Shown piece after piece: positions 63,301 to 64,000 of a stretch of 64,000 bases of DNA. The position numbers and the translations under genes are program-made. How positions within the stretch are numbered: position 1 is the first letter of the stretch; each line of letters starts with the position of its first letter. The stretch comes from Lamellibrachia satsuma. Lineage: Eukaryota; Annelida; Polychaeta; Sabellida; Siboglinidae. The notes under the pieces are model-generated. The model was not told the origin of the DNA. It did no database searches and saw only the letters and a program-made list of their open reading frames with translations. The stretch is taken from assembly GCA_033239005.1 (NCBI GenBank), contig BSQZ01000001.1, positions 1,164,001 through 1,228,000 of the forward strand, read 5' to 3'.

Positions 63301-63755
63301 CACGTTGTAGGATACTAGAGCCAGCACATTGTAGTGGATACTACAGCCAGCATGTCATAGTGGATACTAGAGCCAGCACGTTGTAGTGGATACTATAGCC
63401 AGCTTGTCGTAGTGGATACTAGAGCCAGCACATCGTAGTGGATACTAGATAGTTTTGATTTTTCATGAAATGTTTCTAAAATAAGGCGAGCGAAAGAAAT
63501 TTTATTGAGGAAGGACCTTTAATAGGAACACTTTATAATGCAGACTTGCCTTGTTAGATCTCCTGCTCACATGGTCCCTGACAACCTGCTCAGCTCTCGA
63601 TGTGAACAACTGAGTTGAATAAATTCCACTTTCGTTAAGCACGGCATTGTTGTTGTCGTGAAGGTCGACGCCACAGAGCCTGTGGTGATTGCCGTGCACG
63701 TGGACATCATAACATCTTTTATGTGTGTAGTACTCCTCCGCTCCCAAGAAGTATC
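56840..63755 (-). CDS. ARSB: Arylsulfatase B/I/J-type sulfatase, C-terminal part
   Basis: Lysosomal or secreted sulfatase; ARSB removes 4-sulfate from GalNAc of dermatan and chondroitin sulfate. Six exons (minus strand): 63550-63755, 62717-62828, 61071-61166, 58885-59125, 57471-57622, 56840-57177, giving 380 residues plus stop with phases closed. In order: [33 protein letters not shown] (conserved active-site His); [33 protein letters not shown] (metal-binding Asp-Asn), then K of [64 protein letters not shown]; ending GGVWQPWQD. Five N-glycosylation sequons (NESG, NITE, NRTT, NTTG, NSTA) fit a secretory protein. The first exon enters in phase 1. The signal peptide, the first metal aspartates and the C-x-P-S-R formylglycine site lie beyond the right edge. 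Whether it is the B, I or J type cannot be decided here. Confidence 0.9.
57178..57470. other. Sulfatase last intron with AT microsatellite
   Basis: AT run at 57354-57391. Otherwise unremarkable. Confidence 0.7.
57623..58884. other. Sulfatase intron upstream of 57622
   Basis: 57715-57860 is a dispersed repeat shared with 56090-56270. GTGCCATTTT words recur at 58100-58125 and 58345-58385. The remainder is AT-rich with nothing recognised. Confidence 0.5.
59758..60629. mobile_element. TTAA-flanked DNA transposon with decayed THAP domain (Kolobok-like)
   Basis: The left end is TTAA|AGTGAAACCAAAGGC... and the right end is ...CTTTTGTTTCACT|TTAA. The two ends are inverted copies over about 80 bp (GCACCTATAAGAGT, AACAATTTGCAACTATA). 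The interior (60061-60245, plus) encodes remnants of a THAP zinc finger: FFRFPLEKQ, then after an in-frame TGA and a frameshift [13 protein letters not shown] duplications plus THAP are features of Kolobok transposons. Related ends lie at 24745-25412 and 4262-4338. It sits in a sulfatase intron. Confidence 0.8.
60061..60250 (+). pseudogene. THAP-domain remnant of transposase
   Basis: Starts [14 protein letters not shown] (the second zinc cysteine appears to be Y), then FFRFP, a tryptophan-containing GWAGWKRNM and LCSAHF (the C-x2-H pair). A TGA at about 60160 and at least one frameshift break it. Confidence 0.7.
60640..61070. other. Sulfatase intron, unassigned
   Basis: No recognisable gene or repeat between the transposon and the exon at 61071-61166. 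Confidence 0.5.
61417..61877. repeat. 35-bp minisatellite in a sulfatase intron
   Basis: About 13 units (CTGTAAGACTGGTGCCAACC, CTGAGTGGTGCACAC) with small variants. The minus-strand frames through it ([18 protein letters not shown]) are repeat artefacts. Confidence 0.96.
61880..62385. other. Sulfatase intron, unassigned
   Basis: No recognisable gene, RNA or repeat family. Confidence 0.45.
62390..62712 (+). mobile_element. CR1-like LINE 3' fragment abutting a sulfatase donor
   Basis: The plus strand carries a decayed LINE C-terminus (about 62390-62530: [29 protein letters not shown]) and the shared 3' end (AATAAGCCAACTG, TTTCCTTGTCCACTTG, GGCAATCTTGTTAAATC) ending near 62708. The donor of the exon 62717-62828 (minus, GT at 62716-62715) is only about 8 bp away. 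Confidence 0.85.
62829..63549. repeat. Sulfatase intron with dispersed repeat 'B' and a 27-bp array
   Basis: 63080-63525 is a B copy ending GGAAGGACCT + TTAA. Its inner word AGCCAG...TTGTAGTGGATACTAG has been amplified about ten times as roughly 27-bp units at 63188-63450. In other copies (about 4390, 53605) it occurs once. Confidence 0.85.
63550..63755 (-). CDS. ARSB: Sulfatase exon with probable GC donor
   Basis: Encodes [15 protein letters not shown] to [12 protein letters not shown]. Ending it AACAAG|GCAAGT gives ...SNK|PLFLYL, keeping the lysine before PLFLYL seen in human ARSB (EKPLFLYL). A weaker GT alternative (CAT|GTGAGC, exon end 63571) also keeps frame but drops seven residues. 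Confidence 0.8.
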
Positions 63756-64000
63756 CTCACAACAGAAAGCTGGGATCAGATTACAACTGTAACTGTATGG
63801 TTGTAATTGATTACAAATGTAACTGAAAACTAAAAATGTAATTGTAATTAAACTGCTGCTTTGGATGGCAATATTGTTAAACATTGCTAAAGAACACAGC
63901 AAAGATGAGAACCGTGATGTAAATATGAAGATGTCTAACAATACAAAATGACTATATGATAATACTACAAACAGTATTAAAAACAAGCAAAACAAACTAT
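63756..64000. other. Right window edge, sulfatase intron
   Basis: 63785-63850 has GTAATTGTAATT-type words. 63853-63885 is a scrap of the CR1-like LINE 3' end (TTTGGATGGCAATATTGTTA). The next upstream sulfatase exon is not in view. Confidence 0.5.

Overview
This is animal nuclear DNA: AT-rich, with long introns, GT-AG splicing, tRNA-derived SINEs, non-LTR retrotransposons and many minisatellites. Three protein genes can be assembled exon by exon, each with splice phases that close. The species cannot be named from this window. An invertebrate, probably marine, fits best: INTS5 has 22 coding exons here, whereas in vertebrates (as I recall) its coding sequence is essentially uninterrupted.

Layout. 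(1) 1-3660 holds the 3' part of a dead LINE whose coding sequence has expanded into a 78-bp minisatellite. (2) 4785-18473, minus strand, is the N-terminal half of a Tec-family (BTK/TEC/ITK-like) tyrosine kinase: PH domain, BTK zinc motif, proline-rich segment and SH3. The SH2 and kinase exons must lie beyond the left edge. Its introns hold SINEs and 61-bp, 83-bp and 16-bp tandem arrays. (3) 18.6-26.6 kb is intergenic or 5' non-coding sequence with a 41-bp array, CR1-like LINE copies, a SINE nested in one LINE, and a TTAA-flanked DNA transposon. (4) 26923-54934, plus strand, is the complete coding sequence of INTS5, an Integrator complex subunit (954 codons plus stop, 22 exons). Its introns hold hAT-like MITEs, an antisense cysteine-rich transposon-type ORF, several minisatellites and AT microsatellites. 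(5) 56840-63755, minus strand, is the C-terminal part of an arylsulfatase B/I/J-type sulfatase. Its N-terminal exons, with the formylglycine cysteine, lie beyond the right edge. INTS5 is divergent from the kinase gene and convergent with the sulfatase gene. The three genes have unrelated jobs (signalling, RNA processing/transcription, lysosomal or secreted sulfate hydrolysis), and nothing indicates a joint system.

The most unusual signals are structural. Several tandem arrays are amplified pieces of transposable elements: two from LINE coding sequence, one from a SINE tail, one from a cysteine-rich transposon ORF, two from a TTAA-type repeat, and one AT microsatellite at a LINE codon run. Three functional splice sites sit inside tandem repeats: a donor repeated about 19 times, an acceptor triplicated at 56-bp spacing, and an acceptor at the end of a degenerate acceptor-like repeat. 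Two introns appear to use GC donors. A small TTAA-flanked family with about 80-bp inverted repeats carries a decayed THAP domain, which points to Kolobok-type transposons.
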